A stretch of 64,000 nucleotides of DNA from Limnohabitans sp. JirII-31 (GTDB taxonomy: Bacteria > Pseudomonadota > Gammaproteobacteria > Burkholderiales > Burkholderiaceae_C): positions 175,839 to 239,838 of the forward strand of contig NZ_NESA01000005.1 in assembly GCF_002778315.1 (NCBI RefSeq), written 5' to 3'. Both the position numbers and the translations under genes were made by a program. This document shows, in pieces, positions 7,759 through 15,880 of the stretch. A model generated the notes under the pieces. The model was not told where the DNA came from. It saw only the letters and a list, made by a program, of their open reading frames with translations, and made no database searches. Position 1 is the first letter of the stretch; the number at the start of each line of letters is the position of its first letter.

Positions 7759-8936
7759 TGCTTGTCGATCTTGGCTTTGCCAATGACGTCACGCCACCAC
7801 TGGATGTCGCGTACCAGCAGGGCCTGCATTTGTTCGGGGGTGTTGCCCTTGGCGGTCACGCCCAGGTCGAGGAATTTTTGTTTGATGTCGGGTTGCGCCA
7901 CCGCTGCGTTGACTTCGGCGTTGAGTTTTTGAATCACCTCACGCGGTGTTTTGGCGGGCACGGCCAAGCCGTTCCAACCGGCCACGGCGTAGTTGGGCAC
8001 ACCGCTCTCGGCAATCGTGGGCACCTGCGGCAGGCCTGGAAAGCGCTGCTCTTCGGTCACGCCCAAGACCTTGACGGTGCCGGCCTTGGCCTGTGGAATC
8101 ACCGGGGCCAAGGTTTCAAAAATCGCCTGCACATCGCCGCCACGCAGGGCACGCATCACGTCGCCCGAGGTTTTGTAGGTGACGATGGTCACATCGATCT
8201 TGGCCATCGATTTGAAGACTTCGGCTGCCAAAAACTGCGCGCTACCCACCGAGATGGTGCCAATGAACAGCTTGCCGGGGTTGGCGCGTGCTTGCTCGAT
8301 GAAGTCGCGTGTGTCTTTGAACTTGGCGTTGCCGTCGACTGCCAAGGCAAAGCCAAAGGTGCCGATCAGCGACACCATCTCAAAATCTTTCACCGGGTCA
8401 AACGGCAGCGACTTGAACAGCGAAGGCGTCATGGCAAAGTTACCCGCCGCGATGAAGTTCACCGTGTAGCCATCGGGCGCGGCCTGTTGCACCGCTTGCG
8501 AGGCCACGATGCCGCCGGCGCTGGGGCGGTTTTCAATCACCAGCGGTTGGCCTAGTTTGTCGCCCATTTTTTGCGCCACCAAACGCACCGTCAAATCACC
8601 CGTGCCGCCGGGGCCGTAACCCACCATCACCTTGATGGGTTTGGCGGGGAAGGTGTCGGCGTTGTTTTGCGCCTGCGCGGTGTGCGCAGCCAGCAGGCCC
8701 AGACACAGACCCAAAGACAGCCTCCAAGACAGCCCCAAAAACTGCTGCACGCGTCTTGTGGTCTGGTGGGCCCCATGCCATGCGCGCAGACCAAAGTCAA
8801 AGCCAGAGCCAGAGGCAGAGGCAGAGGCAGAGGCAGAGGCAGAGGCAGAGGCAGAGGCAGAGGCAGAGGCAGAGGCAGACCCATAGCTTGAGCCGGAGCC
8901 AGCGCGTGGTGCCTCGGGTGCGGTGTGTGCGGTCAT
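7755..8936 (-). CDS. Bug/TctC-family receptor (2) with an N-terminal Ala-Ser repeat tract
   Basis: The core is a normal receptor with VMVGYGPGGTGDLTVRL, ENRPSAGG and VPTIAESGVP. The 393-residue protein is about 60 residues longer than its neighbours because the signal region is preceded by MTAHTAPEAPRAGSGSS and a low-complexity Ala-Ser run coded by a hexanucleotide repeat. The hydrophobic signal core follows later (FLGLSWRLSLGLCLGLL, then AAHTAQAQ). The ATG at 8936 has an AGGAG site 9 bases upstream, which supports translation of the repeat. A shorter product from an internal start near the signal core cannot be excluded. It overlaps the dehydrogenase gene by 4 bases. Confidence 0.9.
   Translation of the reverse strand: MTAHTAPEAPRAGSGSSYGSASASASASASASASASASASASGSGFDFGLRAWHGAHQTTRRVQQFLGLSWRLSLGLCLGLLAAHTAQAQNNADTFPAKPIKVMVGYGPGGTGDLTVRLVAQKMGDKLGQPLVIENRPSAGGIVASQAVQQAAPDGYTVNFIAAGNFAMTPSLFKSLPFDPVKDFEMVSLIGTFGFALAVDGNAKFKDTRDFIEQARANPGKLFIGTISVGSAQFLAAEVFKSMAKIDVTIVTYKTSGDVMRALRGGDVQAIFETLAPVIPQAKAGTVKVLGVTEEQRFPGLPQVPTIAESGVPNYAVAGWNGLAVPAKTPREVIQKLNAEVNAAVAQPDIKQKFLDLGVTAKGNTPEQMQALLVRDIQWWRDVIGKAKIDKQ
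8805..8880. repeat. Hexanucleotide tandem repeat (AGAGGC)11 inside a receptor gene
   Basis: On the plus strand the unit AGAGGC occurs 11 times without interruption (8811-8876), flanked by degenerate units (AGAGCC, AGAC). On the coding minus strand it reads GCC TCT, giving Ala-Ser dipeptides. Because the unit is a multiple of three, slippage would change tract length without shifting frame. Confidence 0.97.
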
Positions 8937-8957
8937 GGGCGAAGTCTCCTGTGTGTT

Positions 8958-9950
8958 TCAGTCGGCGCGGATGCGCGCACGCGCCACCACGTCTTTCCAA
9001 AGGCGTTGTTGTTGGGCAATCAGGGCGGCAAATTCGGCGGGCGGGCCGCCGCCCACCAAGGCGTCTTCGCTGGCAAAGCGTTCGGCAATGGTGGCGGTGT
9101 GCAAGGCTTTGTTGCACTCTTCTTGCAAGCGCTTGACGATGTCGCTGGGCGTGCTGGCGGGCGCCATCATGCCGTACCACTGCACCGACTCAAAGCCCTT
9201 GTAGCCCGACTCGGCCACGGTCGGCAAGTCGGGCAGCGAGGCCAGCCGCTGTGGCGTGCCGGTGGCAATGGCGCGCAGTCGGCCACTGCGGATGTGGGGC
9301 AGCAAGGCCGGGGTGCCAGCAGAAAACGCTTGCGTGCGCCCGGCCAACAAATCCGTCAAGGCTGGGCCCGTGCCCCGGTAGGGAATGTGGGTCATGAACA
9401 TGCCGGTGGTGAGCTTGAGGTACTCCATGGCCAAGTGGCCCGCACTGGCGTTGCCTGCCGAGGCGTAGTTGAGCTGTCCGGGGCGGCGTTTGGCGTAGTC
9501 CACCAATTCGCGCAGGTTTTTGGCCGGCACGTCGGGGTGGACCACAAACAAGCTAGGCACTTTGGCCAGCAAGGTCACAGGGGCGAAGTCGTGGTTCACG
9601 TCGTAGCCGGTGTTGGCAAAGATGTAGGGGTTGACCGCCAGCGAGCCCACATGGCCCAGGATGACGGTGTGACCGTCCCCCGCCGCGCGCGCCACCTCTT
9701 GCATGGCGGGCACGCCGCCGCCGCCCGCCTTGTTGTCGAGTACGACGGGAAAGGGCAGCTGGCGCGACAGCTCTTGGGCCACCGTGCGCGCCACGATGTC
9801 GGACGTGCCGCCAGGCACAAAGGGCACCACAAAGCGAATCGGTTTGCTGGGCCAGCTCTGCGCGTGTGCGTGCTGCCCCAGCGCGCCCAAGCTCGCCGCG
9901 ACGCTGGCCTGTAGCCATTGGCGGCGGTGTGGGTTGAAGGTGTGCGGCAT
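8958..9950 (-). CDS. Bug/TctC-family receptor (3)
   Basis: This 330-residue receptor begins MPHTFNPHRRQWLQASVAAS; the paired Arg and the following hydrophobic stretch up to HAHAQS form a Tat-like signal peptide. The mature part opens with KPIRFVVPFVPGGTSDIVAR and contains LDNKAGGGG and LPTVAESGYKG. The frame stays open to 10229, but residues before the signal peptide are low-complexity and not family-like, so the ATG at 9950 is chosen although its ribosome site is weak. It lies 21 bases upstream of receptor 2. A 151-base gap separates it from the amidase gene, the largest gap in the operon and a possible place for an internal promoter. Confidence 0.92.
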   Translation of the reverse strand: MPHTFNPHRRQWLQASVAASLGALGQHAHAQSWPSKPIRFVVPFVPGGTSDIVARTVAQELSRQLPFPVVLDNKAGGGGVPAMQEVARAAGDGHTVILGHVGSLAVNPYIFANTGYDVNHDFAPVTLLAKVPSLFVVHPDVPAKNLRELVDYAKRRPGQLNYASAGNASAGHLAMEYLKLTTGMFMTHIPYRGTGPALTDLLAGRTQAFSAGTPALLPHIRSGRLRAIATGTPQRLASLPDLPTVAESGYKGFESVQWYGMMAPASTPSDIVKRLQEECNKALHTATIAERFASEDALVGGGPPAEFAALIAQQQRLWKDVVARARIRAD

Positions 9951-10101
9951 CAGGGTCTCTCGGTGGGTGCTGCGATTCTGACCACCCGCAAGCCGCTTGC
10001 CGACTGGCGGGCGTCCAGTCGGTGACAGCCCTTTCCAAGAGGTTTGCAAGAGGGCTGCAACAGGCCAGCCAGATGGCGCAGGCCTTGACTCAGAATTTGG
10101 T

Positions 10102-11556
10102 TCAGACCCAAGGCCGCGCCGGGTGCAGTGGGTCCCACGGCAGGCAGCTTTGCAGCCGCAATGCCAGGCCCAATAGCCGGTCGTCGCTGTGTTGGGCGGT
10201 GGCCAGTTGCAAGGCCATGGGCAGGCCACTGCTGTGCAGGCCCATGGGCAGGGTGAGTGCCGGGTGGCCGGTGAGGCTGTAGAGCCGGTTGCAACTGCTG
10301 CGCTGGCCGGTGGGGTTGTGCATCAAGGCTTCCAGTGTTTCGGGTGGCATTTCGCGCCCGGGCGACAGCAGCACATCCACCTGCTGGGTCAGCACCTGTT
10401 CAAGCGCTTGTTCAAGTTGCCAGCGGGTGACGTTGGCTTGCCAATGGTCTTGTGGGGTCACCTCGGCGGCGCTCACCAAGCGGCGGCGCAGGCCTTGGCC
10501 CAGCAGCTGCGGCTGGTCGCGCACCCAGTGCTGCAACTGTTGGTAGCCCTGAAAGCCAATCAAGGTGTTGGCCAGGCTCACGGCTTGGTCGCTGCCCTCG
10601 AGGTCGATGTCCATGACGTGCGCGCCGCTGGCGCGGCAGCGTGCCAGCACCGCTTCAAAGCATTGCCAAATTTCGGGGTCGTGGGCTTGCGTTTGCAACT
10701 GGCGGCGCATCACGCCAATGCGCAGGCCGGGCAAGGCGGTGCGCGGTGGGGGTAAGGTGCCTGAGGATGCGCTGGCTTGTGGCGAGGGCGCACCAGACGC
10801 ACCAGACGTGTGGGGTGTGTGCACGGTGGGCGCAGCTGCCGCGTCACCGCGCATGGCGGCAAACATCCACACCGCATCGCCCACGCTGCGCGTGAGCAGG
10901 CCCACATGGTCCATGCTGGGCGCCAGTGGAATCACCCCGTCCATGGGCAGCACGCCCCGGGTGGGCTTGAAGCCCACCAAGCCGCAGGCGGCGGCGGGGT
11001 GACGCACCGAGCCGCCGGTGTCGGTGCCGGTGGCGCCCAAGCAAAATCCGGCGGCCACCGCGGTGCCCGAGCCACTGCTCGAACTCCCGGGCATGTGCTG
11101 CGGGTTCCACGGATTGCGGGCGGGAGGAAACACATCGTCAGAGGCGGGTGAGCCAAAGGCAAATTCATGGCAGGCGGTTTTGCCTAGGCTGATGGCACCT
11201 GCTTTGGCCAAGCGCTGTACCACCACCGCGTCGGTGTCGGGCACCCAGTGTTCCAGCGCGCGTGAGTGCGCGGTGGTGCGCACGCCACGCGTGAGCAACA
11301 CATCTTTGTGGGCGATGGGAATGCCATGCATCGGTCCGCGCCAGTGGCCTGCGGCGATCTCGCGCGTGGCCTGCTCGGCCTGTGCCAAGGCTGCGTCGGC
11401 CGTGCGGGTGATGAAGGCGTGAAGCTGAGGCTCTTGCGCGTCGGTGCGCGTCAAGCACGCCTGCACCAGCTGCAGCGGTGTCAGCGCGCGGGTGCGCAGC
11501 AGCTCACCCGCTTGCGCGATCGACAAGGCATGCAGCGGCACATCCATCGCGGGCAT
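10102..11556 (-). CDS. Amidase (amidase signature family)
   Basis: This 484-residue enzyme has the Ser-cisSer-Lys triad of the amidase signature family. The lysine is at about 84 in PIAHKDV, the cis-serine lies in PGSSSSGSG (about 160), and the nucleophile is at about S183 in GTDTGGSVRHP. It hydrolyses an amide to acid plus ammonia or amine. It is not the Glu-tRNA amidotransferase subunit, because gatA is encoded elsewhere in this window. A short Ala/Pro/Ser/Thr-rich insert lies at about residues 250-275. The ATG at 11556 overlaps the stop of the deacetylase gene by one base (TGATG), a strong sign of coupling. Substrate is unknown. Confidence 0.92.
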   Translation of the reverse strand: MPAMDVPLHALSIAQAGELLRTRALTPLQLVQACLTRTDAQEPQLHAFITRTADAALAQAEQATREIAAGHWRGPMHGIPIAHKDVLLTRGVRTTAHSRALEHWVPDTDAVVVQRLAKAGAISLGKTACHEFAFGSPASDDVFPPARNPWNPQHMPGSSSSGSGTAVAAGFCLGATGTDTGGSVRHPAAACGLVGFKPTRGVLPMDGVIPLAPSMDHVGLLTRSVGDAVWMFAAMRGDAAAAPTVHTPHTSGASGAPSPQASASSGTLPPPRTALPGLRIGVMRRQLQTQAHDPEIWQCFEAVLARCRASGAHVMDIDLEGSDQAVSLANTLIGFQGYQQLQHWVRDQPQLLGQGLRRRLVSAAEVTPQDHWQANVTRWQLEQALEQVLTQQVDVLLSPGREMPPETLEALMHNPTGQRSSCNRLYSLTGHPALTLPMGLHSSGLPMALQLATAQHSDDRLLGLALRLQSCLPWDPLHPARPWV

Positions 11557-12467
11557 CACGTGCGTGGTGTGCCGGTGAGCGCCTGTTGCTCAAACCAATC
11601 ACAGATTTGTTGGCCATTCCAAAATACCACGTCGTCGCGGCCGCTGAGGAACTCCAGCATTTCTTCAAAGTAGCGAATGCGGTGTGAGGCACCCGAAATG
11701 TACGGGTGCACCCCAAAGGCCAGAATGCGCGCGCCGTTGGCCGAGTCCATGTAGAGGCGGTCAAAGGCATCGCGGGTGCGGTTGAGCATGGCGTCGGAGG
11801 CTTGGTGGGCGGTCAGCATGATGCCGATGTCGTTGAGCTCAATTGTGTAAGGCACCGACACCAAGCGGCCATGGCGGGTGTTGACGAATTGCGGCTGATC
11901 ATCGAGCACCCAGTCGCCAAACCACTGCATGCCGAGTTCTTTGATCAGATCCGGCGTGACAAAGGTTTGGCTGCGGCCTGGGCCCAACCAGCCTTTGGGG
12001 CGCTGGCCGGTGAAGCGGGTCAAGACGTCGAGCGTCTGTTCCATCATGGCGCGCTGGTCGGTGATTTTTTGAATCGGAATTTGTTCGTAGCAGTGGGCCA
12101 TGAACTCCCAGCCTGCATCGAGGGCTGCTTGTGGCACGCGGGGGCGGGTTTCGCACACCTTGGCGTTGATCGACATGGTGGGTTGGATGTTGTAGCGCTT
12201 GAAGGCGTCGAGCAAGCGCCAAAAGCCCACCCGCATGCCGTACTCATGCCAGGTCCAGTTGGGCACATCGGGCACTGGCGCCACACCGCCGGGCGGGGGC
12301 GAGGCCATGCGGGGCATGGGGCGTGCAATGTCCCATTCTTCGATGTTGACCACCGGCCACACCACCACGCGTGCGCCGCCTGGCAGTTGCAAGGGAGGGC
12401 GGTCGACGATGGCTGAAAAATCAAGCCGCTCGTGCGGGCGCCATGCGTTGGCTTCTTCGTCTGACAT
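11556..12467 (-). CDS. Polysaccharide deacetylase / PuuE-type hydrolase
   Basis: The 303-residue protein belongs to the NodB/polysaccharide-deacetylase fold, in the branch that includes the cofactor-light allantoinase PuuE and other cyclic-amide hydrolases. Seen features are the N-terminal VVVWPVVNIEEWD, the MSINAKVCETRP segment after the first barrel strands, EFMAHCYEQ, and FGVHPYISGASHR near the end. These match PuuE-like proteins better than chitin-type deacetylases. No signal peptide is visible, so a cytoplasmic small-molecule substrate is likelier than cell-wall sugar. The ATG at 12467 is preferred to one inside the preceding gene. It is coupled to the amidase. Confidence 0.87.
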   Translation of the reverse strand: MSDEEANAWRPHERLDFSAIVDRPPLQLPGGARVVVWPVVNIEEWDIARPMPRMASPPPGGVAPVPDVPNWTWHEYGMRVGFWRLLDAFKRYNIQPTMSINAKVCETRPRVPQAALDAGWEFMAHCYEQIPIQKITDQRAMMEQTLDVLTRFTGQRPKGWLGPGRSQTFVTPDLIKELGMQWFGDWVLDDQPQFVNTRHGRLVSVPYTIELNDIGIMLTAHQASDAMLNRTRDAFDRLYMDSANGARILAFGVHPYISGASHRIRYFEEMLEFLSGRDDVVFWNGQQICDWFEQQALTGTPRT

Positions 12468-12501
12468 GAGAGAGGTGTCCTTGTGTGAGAGTGGGAGTGG
12501 T

Positions 12502-13482
12502 TTATTGAATGCCGCCTGGAATGGCGGCTGCAATTTGGCGCAGCTTGTCGGTCTCGGTGCGAATTTCGCGCACCAGCTGCTCGGGCGTGCTGCCCACCAG
12601 GGTCATGCCCATGGCGGTGAGTTTGCGTTGGGTCTCGGGCTCGGCCAGCACGGTGCGCACGGCGGCGTTCAAGCGGGCTTGAATTTCAGGGGCCATGCCC
12701 TTGGGGCCAAACAAGCCCACCCAGTAGGTCAAGTCATAGCCCGGCAAGCCCGCTTCAGCCAGGGTGGGCATGTCTGGAAAACGCGGGTCGCGAATGGCGC
12801 TGGTGGTGCCCAAAAATCGCACCTTGCCCGCATCGATTTGGGTTTTGGCAGCGCCGTCAAAAATGACTTGGCACACGCCCGCGAGCACGTCTTGCATGCC
12901 AGGGCCGGAGCCTTTGTAGGGCACATGGACCATGCTGGTCTTGGCCATGCCGTTGAACAACTCACCTGCAAAGTGCAAGCCGCTGCCCATGCCCGAGGAG
13001 GCGTAGTTGACCTTGCCGGGGTTGGCGCGTGCGTAGGCGATGAACTCTTGCAGGTTGCGCGCGGGCACCGAGGGGTGGGTGACCATGAGCAAGCCATAGC
13101 TGCCCACCAGCGAGACGGGCGTGAAGTCGGCCACCGGGTCATACGACAAGTTCTTTTCGGTCACCGCCATGTAGGTGTGGGTGCCGTTGGTGGTCATCAG
13201 CAATTGGTAGCCGTCGGGGGTGGCGCGGCTGATGACTTCGCTGCCAATGCGCCCGCCCCCGCCCGCGCGGTTGTCGATGACGATGGCCTGTCCGAGCGCA
13301 CGTGACATGCCTTCAGCCAAGATGCGAGAGGCTTGGTCAGAAAAGCCACCTGCCGCATAGGGCACCACCATCTTGATGGGGCGGTTGGGATAGGCCTGGG
13401 CCAGCGCCCCTGCGCTGCATGCGATGGCGCACACCGTGAGAAGCGTTTGTGCGGCGTAGAGGGGCCATCGGCGCATGCTCAT
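12502..13482 (-). CDS. Bug/TctC-family receptor (4), first gene of the minus-strand operon
   Basis: The 326-residue receptor has an ordinary Sec-type signal peptide (hydrophobic core LLTVCAIACSAGAL, end at LAQAYP). It then has IKMVVPYAAGGFSDQASR, IDNRAGGGG and MPTLAEAGLPG. PGG, nearly constant at the ligand loop of the family, is AGG here. It faces the fifth receptor across a 208-base divergent intergenic region, so the promoter of the nine-gene operon should lie there. Together the four receptors of the operon imply uptake of one compound class with different affinities, or that some act as sensors; both are inferences. Confidence 0.93.
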   Translation of the reverse strand: MSMRRWPLYAAQTLLTVCAIACSAGALAQAYPNRPIKMVVPYAAGGFSDQASRILAEGMSRALGQAIVIDNRAGGGGRIGSEVISRATPDGYQLLMTTNGTHTYMAVTEKNLSYDPVADFTPVSLVGSYGLLMVTHPSVPARNLQEFIAYARANPGKVNYASSGMGSGLHFAGELFNGMAKTSMVHVPYKGSGPGMQDVLAGVCQVIFDGAAKTQIDAGKVRFLGTTSAIRDPRFPDMPTLAEAGLPGYDLTYWVGLFGPKGMAPEIQARLNAAVRTVLAEPETQRKLTAMGMTLVGSTPEQLVREIRTETDKLRQIAAAIPGGIQ

Positions 13483-13690
13483 GAGTTCTCCTGCTAGGTA
13501 GGGGTTGTCAAAGGTGGCGCAGTATGCGCTGAGGTGTTTCTATGTGCAATCGGCGTAAAACCCCAACGTGTCGAGTCGCAAAGGCTACACATCTGAGCGC
13601 TTGCGACGCTACGACTTGGCGTGAGCGCCGTCAAAATCGCCGCACATCCAAGACCTGCGTTGTCAACCCGTACCCACACCGAGAGACAAG
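13483..13690. promoter_or_regulatory. Divergent promoter region of the catabolic cluster
   Basis: This 208-base gap separates two receptor genes transcribed away from each other and must hold the starts of both transcripts. A GAGA element precedes the plus-strand ATG and a GGAG precedes the minus-strand one. I could not find convincing -35/-10 pairs. Loosely repeated GAGCG elements (about 13594-13628) might bind a regulator, but no regulator gene is seen nearby. Confidence 0.45.
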
Positions 13691-14683
13691 ATGAAACACC
13701 TGCGTACTTCGTTTTTTCAATGGCTGTGTTGTGTCGTTGGTGCCTTACTGGCACTGACGGTGCTCAATGCCCAGGCTCAGACCCCAGCGTCAACCTATCC
13801 CAACAAAGCGATTCGTTTGGTGGTGCCTTTTGGGCCGGGTGGTTCGGGCGATATCACCGCGCGTGCGTTTGCGCAGTATCTCGAAGCGCAAACCAAGCAG
13901 CCCGTGGTGATTGACAACCGGGCGGGGGCCAACGGCATCTTGGGTACCGAGATGGTGAAGAACGCACCCGCCGATGGCTACACCATGTTGTTGACCACCA
14001 ACACCACCTTGGCTGCCAACTTGAGCTTGTACAAAAAAGTGCCCTACGACCCGCTCAAAGATTTGGACCATGTGGGCATGTTTGGCACCGCAGCGTCGGT
14101 GGCCTTGGTGCTCAAAGGCTCAGGCATCAATTCGGTGGCCGATTTGGTGAGCTATTCCAAGGCCAACCCGGACAAAGTGTTTTATGGCCACTACAACTCG
14201 GCTTCGCAAATGACGGCAGAAATGTTTCGCGTCAAAACCGGTGCGCCCATGACCGGCGTGCCCTACAAAGCCATTGGCTCAGCGCTGCAAGACTTTTATG
14301 GCAAACAGCTGCAAGTGATGTTCATCGAGTACCTGCCTGCGATGGCGCAAATCGACAACGGCAAGGTGCTGGCGTTGGGCGTGACCGCGCCGACACGCTT
14401 CAAGGCGTGGCCGCAAGTCCCCGCCATTGCTGAAACTTATCCCGGTTATGAGTTGGGCTTTTTCTTGGGCCTGGCCGCACCTGCTGGCATGCCGCCAGAC
14501 GTGATGAAAAAAATGGAAGGCTGGTTGAACGCCGCCTTGAAAGACGAGGGCTTTTTGGCGCGCTTGAACCAACTGGGCTTGGAGCCTTCCAAGTTGTCAC
14601 GCACCGACTACACCAAGTTTGTGGGCAGCGAGATCACGCGCTGGGCGCAAGTCATCAAAGACGCGGGCGTGCAGCCCGAATGA
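13691..14683 (+). CDS. Bug/TctC-family receptor (5)
   Basis: This 330-residue receptor starts with a Sec-type signal peptide whose hydrophobic core CCVVGALLALTVLNAQAQ ends before TPAST. The mature chain opens KAIRLVVPFGPGGSGDITAR, followed by IDNRAGANG. In the C-terminal half VPAIAETYPGYE replaces the more usual VPTxAESG. The ATG at 13691 has a GAGA-type ribosome site. It is the first gene of the plus-strand arm of the cluster, 40 bases before the flavin oxidoreductase gene, so the two are probably co-transcribed and the receptor may supply that enzyme's substrate. Confidence 0.93.
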   Translation: MKHLRTSFFQWLCCVVGALLALTVLNAQAQTPASTYPNKAIRLVVPFGPGGSGDITARAFAQYLEAQTKQPVVIDNRAGANGILGTEMVKNAPADGYTMLLTTNTTLAANLSLYKKVPYDPLKDLDHVGMFGTAASVALVLKGSGINSVADLVSYSKANPDKVFYGHYNSASQMTAEMFRVKTGAPMTGVPYKAIGSALQDFYGKQLQVMFIEYLPAMAQIDNGKVLALGVTAPTRFKAWPQVPAIAETYPGYELGFFLGLAAPAGMPPDVMKKMEGWLNAALKDEGFLARLNQLGLEPSKLSRTDYTKFVGSEITRWAQVIKDAGVQPE

Positions 14684-14723
14684 GCGGCAGAAATTTTCAA
14701 TTGAAAACACAGAGAGAAACACC

Positions 14724-15839
14724 ATGCGTTTAGGCTACTTCACCATGCCCTTGCACCCTTTGCATCGGGACACCACGGAAACGCTGCACGAAGATCGGCA
14801 AACCATCATCTATGCCGACCGCTTGGGCTTTTACGACGCATTCGTGGGCGAGCATTTGACCGACAAAGCCGAGAACGTCACCAACAGCTTGATGTTTTTG
14901 GCGACGCTGATTTTTGAAACGCAGAGCATCTTGCTCGGTTCGGGCACCAGCAATTTGTCGCATGCGCACCCCACCTTGATTGCCTCGCAAGCAGCCATGT
15001 TTGACCACCTGGCCAAAGGCCGCTTCATCTTTGGCATCAGCCCCGGTGCCTTGGCGTCTGACGCGGAATCTTTGGGCATGTTGGACCAAGATCGCAACAA
15101 ATTGTTTGCCGAAGCCATCGACGTGATCTTGGCCATTTGGCAGCGCGACCCGCCCTATGACATTGACTTTGAGAACAACCGCTTCAAGGTCACCACCCGT
15201 CAAACGGCGGTGCCCGCAATTGGTCGCGGGGAGTTGATGAAGCCTTTCCAAAAACCCTATCCCGAAGTGGTGGGCACGGTGGTGGCGCCGTTCTCCAAGG
15301 GCGTGATCGCCATGGGCCAGCGCGACTTTCACCCCATGTCGGCCAACTTCTTGCTCTCGCACTGGTTGCCCAGCCACTGGGCCAACTACGCCGAAGGCAA
15401 GGCTTCGGTGGGCCAACAAGCCAAAGCCGCCGACTGGCGCGTGGCGCGCACGATTTTCGTCAGTGACGACGCCAGCACCGCCAAGCGCTACGGCCACGAA
15501 GACGCCAACAGCCCTTACCGCTACTACTACCAACAGATGTTGACGAAGATGAAGATCTCGAACCGTCACGTCATTTTCAAGCGCTCGCCCGACGAGGACG
15601 ACAGCTTGTTGACCTTGGACCGCTTGATGGGCGATTTGGTGATCACCGGCACGGTCAATGAGGTGGTCGATCAAATCTTGGCGCTGCGCGAGACCGCTGG
15701 TGACTTTGGCGAAATCGTCTACGCGGGCATGGACTTGGTGGACCCCGCTTTGGGTCGCCGCTCCATGGAGTTGATGGCGCAAGAGGTGATGCCGCGTGTC
15801 AACCAAGCTTTGGGTTTGGGCTCGGTGATCAACGCTTAA
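14724..15839 (+). CDS. LLM-class flavin-dependent oxidoreductase
   Basis: The 371-residue protein is a bacterial-luciferase-like (LLM) TIM-barrel flavin enzyme. Supporting segments are the N-terminal RLGYFTMPLHP, DAFVGEHLTD, LSHAHPTLIASQAAMFDHL, GRFIFGISPGALASD and the C-terminal TGTVNEVVDQILALRE. Two-component members use reduced FMN and oxygen to cleave C-S, C-N or heterocycle bonds; others use F420. No flavin reductase gene is adjacent. The ATG at 14724 follows a GAGAGAAA stretch and is preferred to a longer frame that overlaps the receptor gene. The substrate is unknown. Confidence 0.9.
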   Translation: MRLGYFTMPLHPLHRDTTETLHEDRQTIIYADRLGFYDAFVGEHLTDKAENVTNSLMFLATLIFETQSILLGSGTSNLSHAHPTLIASQAAMFDHLAKGRFIFGISPGALASDAESLGMLDQDRNKLFAEAIDVILAIWQRDPPYDIDFENNRFKVTTRQTAVPAIGRGELMKPFQKPYPEVVGTVVAPFSKGVIAMGQRDFHPMSANFLLSHWLPSHWANYAEGKASVGQQAKAADWRVARTIFVSDDASTAKRYGHEDANSPYRYYYQQMLTKMKISNRHVIFKRSPDEDDSLLTLDRLMGDLVITGTVNEVVDQILALRETAGDFGEIVYAGMDLVDPALGRRSMELMAQEVMPRVNQALGLGSVINA

Positions 15840-15880
15840 ATCAGGCGTTGTTTGGGCGCGTGTCCTGTGCGCTGGGCACC

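Noticed and set aside
8805..8880. Short repeat array taken as a possible CRISPR
   Set aside because: Units are six bases with no spacers and lie inside a coding sequence; no cas genes are present.
10189..10755. 188-codon plus-strand frame within the amidase gene
   Set aside because: Antisense shadow of the amidase; no start signal and no family resemblance.
3171..15839. TctA/TctB membrane subunits for the receptors
   Set aside because: No frame with many membrane helices of the TctA kind occurs in the cluster; the receptors are orphan here.
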